Source: Eubacterium sp.
GTDB taxonomy: Bacteria > Bacillota > Clostridia > Lachnospirales > Lachnospiraceae
Assembly (NCBI GenBank): GCA_022764165.1
Contig: JALERM010000186.1
Span: 33,243 to 97,242, forward strand
Direction of reading: 5' to 3'
Length of the DNA: 64,000 bases
The translations under genes were made by a program, and so were the position numbers. The notes below the pieces were generated by a model. That model searched no databases. It had not been told where the DNA came from and worked only from the letters and a program-made list of their open reading frames with translations. Each line of letters begins with the position of its first letter. Position 1 is the stretch's first letter. Of the stretch, positions 63,255 through 64,000 are shown in pieces.

Positions 63255-63283
63255 ATTATATGTGGTATCGTATATGGTGTCAA
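63255..63283 (-). promoter_or_regulatory. hicAB promoter
   Basis: TTGACA (63283-63278), 17-base spacer, TATAAT (63260-63255): full consensus. On the plus strand the spacer region holds TGGTATC and TGGTGTC five bases apart, which may be HicB operator half-sites. Confidence 0.75.
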
Positions 63284-63350
63284 TCATTTATTTATAAACA
63301 AATCGATTCTATTCTTAACTTCCAGTTTTTTCTCACTCACTCTTTCAAAT

Positions 63351-63530
63351 TCAATAACCAAACAGGAAATCATCCAAATCTTTTAACGCTTTTTTGAGTT
63401 CCGGATTTTTTTCCTGCCTGATTGTCTTTCCCAGAAAAATAGCATCCTCATCTGTTCCATCTGCATACATGTCGTACGACATTTTCACTAACTTTTCCAG
63501 TCGACGGCTTTTTGCAGAATCATGCGTCAT
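63351..63530 (-). CDS. Small protein of unknown function
   Basis: 59 residues, below the track cutoff: MTHDSAKSRRLEKLVKMSYD to LKDLDDFLFGY. Charged and probably helical, no membrane segment. It overlaps the upstream gene by 11 bases (ATGACGCATGA), implying coupled translation. It reads like accessory proteins of integrative elements, but I recognise no family. Confidence 0.6.
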   Translation of the reverse strand: MTHDSAKSRRLEKLVKMSYDMYADGTDEDAIFLGKTIRQEKNPELKKALKDLDDFLFGY

Positions 63531-64000
63531 ACTTTGCTTTTGACTTCTCGACTGCTTCTTCCTGCTTTACGATTTCTTCTTCCATTGATGTGTGCTTCTT
63601 TGGTCGTGCCATTTTTTTCTCCTGGGTATGTTCTTTGTTATATTCAGCCAGCATTTCACTCAATCCGTTCGCCATCTTCCTGACAGAATCCGCATCCATC
63701 TGAAACGCTTTCAGTATCTTTTTCTGTGTTGCTGTTACTGCATGATCAAGCCTGTATCTGCCATCCAGTCCGCTCACAAGTTCGATCTTCTCCAGTTCTC
63801 TCAGGGCGGCCGGTACTATCATGTAATTCGGTTTATCCAGAATCTCTTTGGTACTTAATGAAACATCCGTACTGATAAAAGCACGCAACGCTTTAGGAAC
63901 CTGGAATGCATCCTTCGGATAAGTGATAAACACTACGGCGTTTTCAATGCCATTGAGGTTTCCTTCATATCGGTAAACATAATAACTCCGGCTGCCAACG
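63520..64000 (-). CDS. Protein of unknown function, N-terminus beyond the right edge
   Basis: The track begins at a GTG (63933), but the frame stays open to the window end (GSRSYYVYRYEGNLNGIENA...), so at least 159 residues are present and the true start is outside. The middle may be a winged-helix-like domain (VPAALRELEKIELVSG). The end is a lysine/glutamate-rich helix starting MARPKKHTSMEEEIVKQ, which on its own resembles small proteins of conjugative elements. Function not recognised. Confidence 0.6.
   Translation of the reverse strand, partial: VGSRSYYVYRYEGNLNGIENAVVFITYPKDAFQVPKALRAFISTDVSLSTKEILDKPNYMIVPAALRELEKIELVSGLDGRYRLDHAVTATQKKILKAFQMDADSVRKMANGLSEMLAEYNKEHTQEKKMARPKKHTSMEEEIVKQEEAVEKSKAKYDA

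Noticed and set aside
1-64000. tRNA, rRNA, prophage or transposase genes
   Set aside because: None recognised by eye on either strand; no integrase, transposase or T-loop pattern could be supported.

Overview
The window looks like a chromosome segment of an anaerobic Firmicute of the Lachnospiraceae type (Blautia/Dorea/Ruminococcus-like). This rests on the moderate GC content, strong AGGAGG ribosome binding sites, rubredoxin, S-layer-homology (SLH) proteins ending in CTRAQ-type repeats, and short holin-like-toxin/terminator modules typical of that group. The genus is an inference and no rRNA or tRNA gene was seen.

Layout. (1) 1-1.3 kb: start of a urease operon (ureA, ureB, partial ureC, minus strand) with a strong promoter and an attenuator-like leader. 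(2) 1.4-1.9 kb: a short Rieske protein and a decayed type I toxin-antitoxin-like module. (3) 1.9-8 kb: a minus-strand nucleoside-salvage operon (deoB, pdp, punA, cdd). It continues into a secreted barnase-type RNase, a barstar domain fused to a metallophosphoesterase, and nth. (4) 8-13.5 kb: a dCache-GGDEF-GGDEF-EAL protein, a LysR regulator and a divergent aspA. (5) 13.5-20 kb: an AAA-ATPase/PD-(D/E)XK protein, rubredoxin, a MerR-YbjQ-TetR group, a SpoU-type RNA methyltransferase and a transglutaminase-SLH protein.

(6) 20-47 kb: two complete minus-strand polysaccharide operons separated by two SLH protein genes. The first (30.8 to 20.0 kb) has wecG/tagA, wecB, wecC, two glycosyltransferases, a polymerase, a Stealth phosphotransferase, a pyruvyltransferase, a flippase and an acetyltransferase. 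The second (47.2 to 38.3 kb) has two glycosyltransferases, Stealth, polymerase, flippase, acyltransferase, an adenylate-forming ligase and a carrier protein. Because pyruvylated, ManNAc-containing wall polymers anchor SLH domains, I read this block as making both the wall polymer and its ligand proteins. (7) 47-51 kb: a second adenylate-forming ligase and an uncharacterised HTH regulator that share a 10-mer upstream of both.

(8) 51-53 kb: bioY under a BirA-like operator, followed by two biotin-synthesis reading frames that have each suffered an internal in-frame deletion (bioB, and a bioD-bioA hybrid). (9) 53-54 kb: a P1-family (NylC/DmpA-like) peptidase. (10) 54-62 kb: a complete Wadjet type II system (jetABCD). 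(11) 62-64 kb: another toxin-module relic, a hicAB pair whose hicA carries an in-frame stop, and two small coupled genes running off the window.

The most unusual items are the barnase/barstar-phosphoesterase pair inside a nucleoside-salvage operon, the paired in-frame deletions in the biotin genes, a hairpin element that supplies the C-terminus of the carrier protein, and several leader structures (urease, GGDEF-EAL gene).
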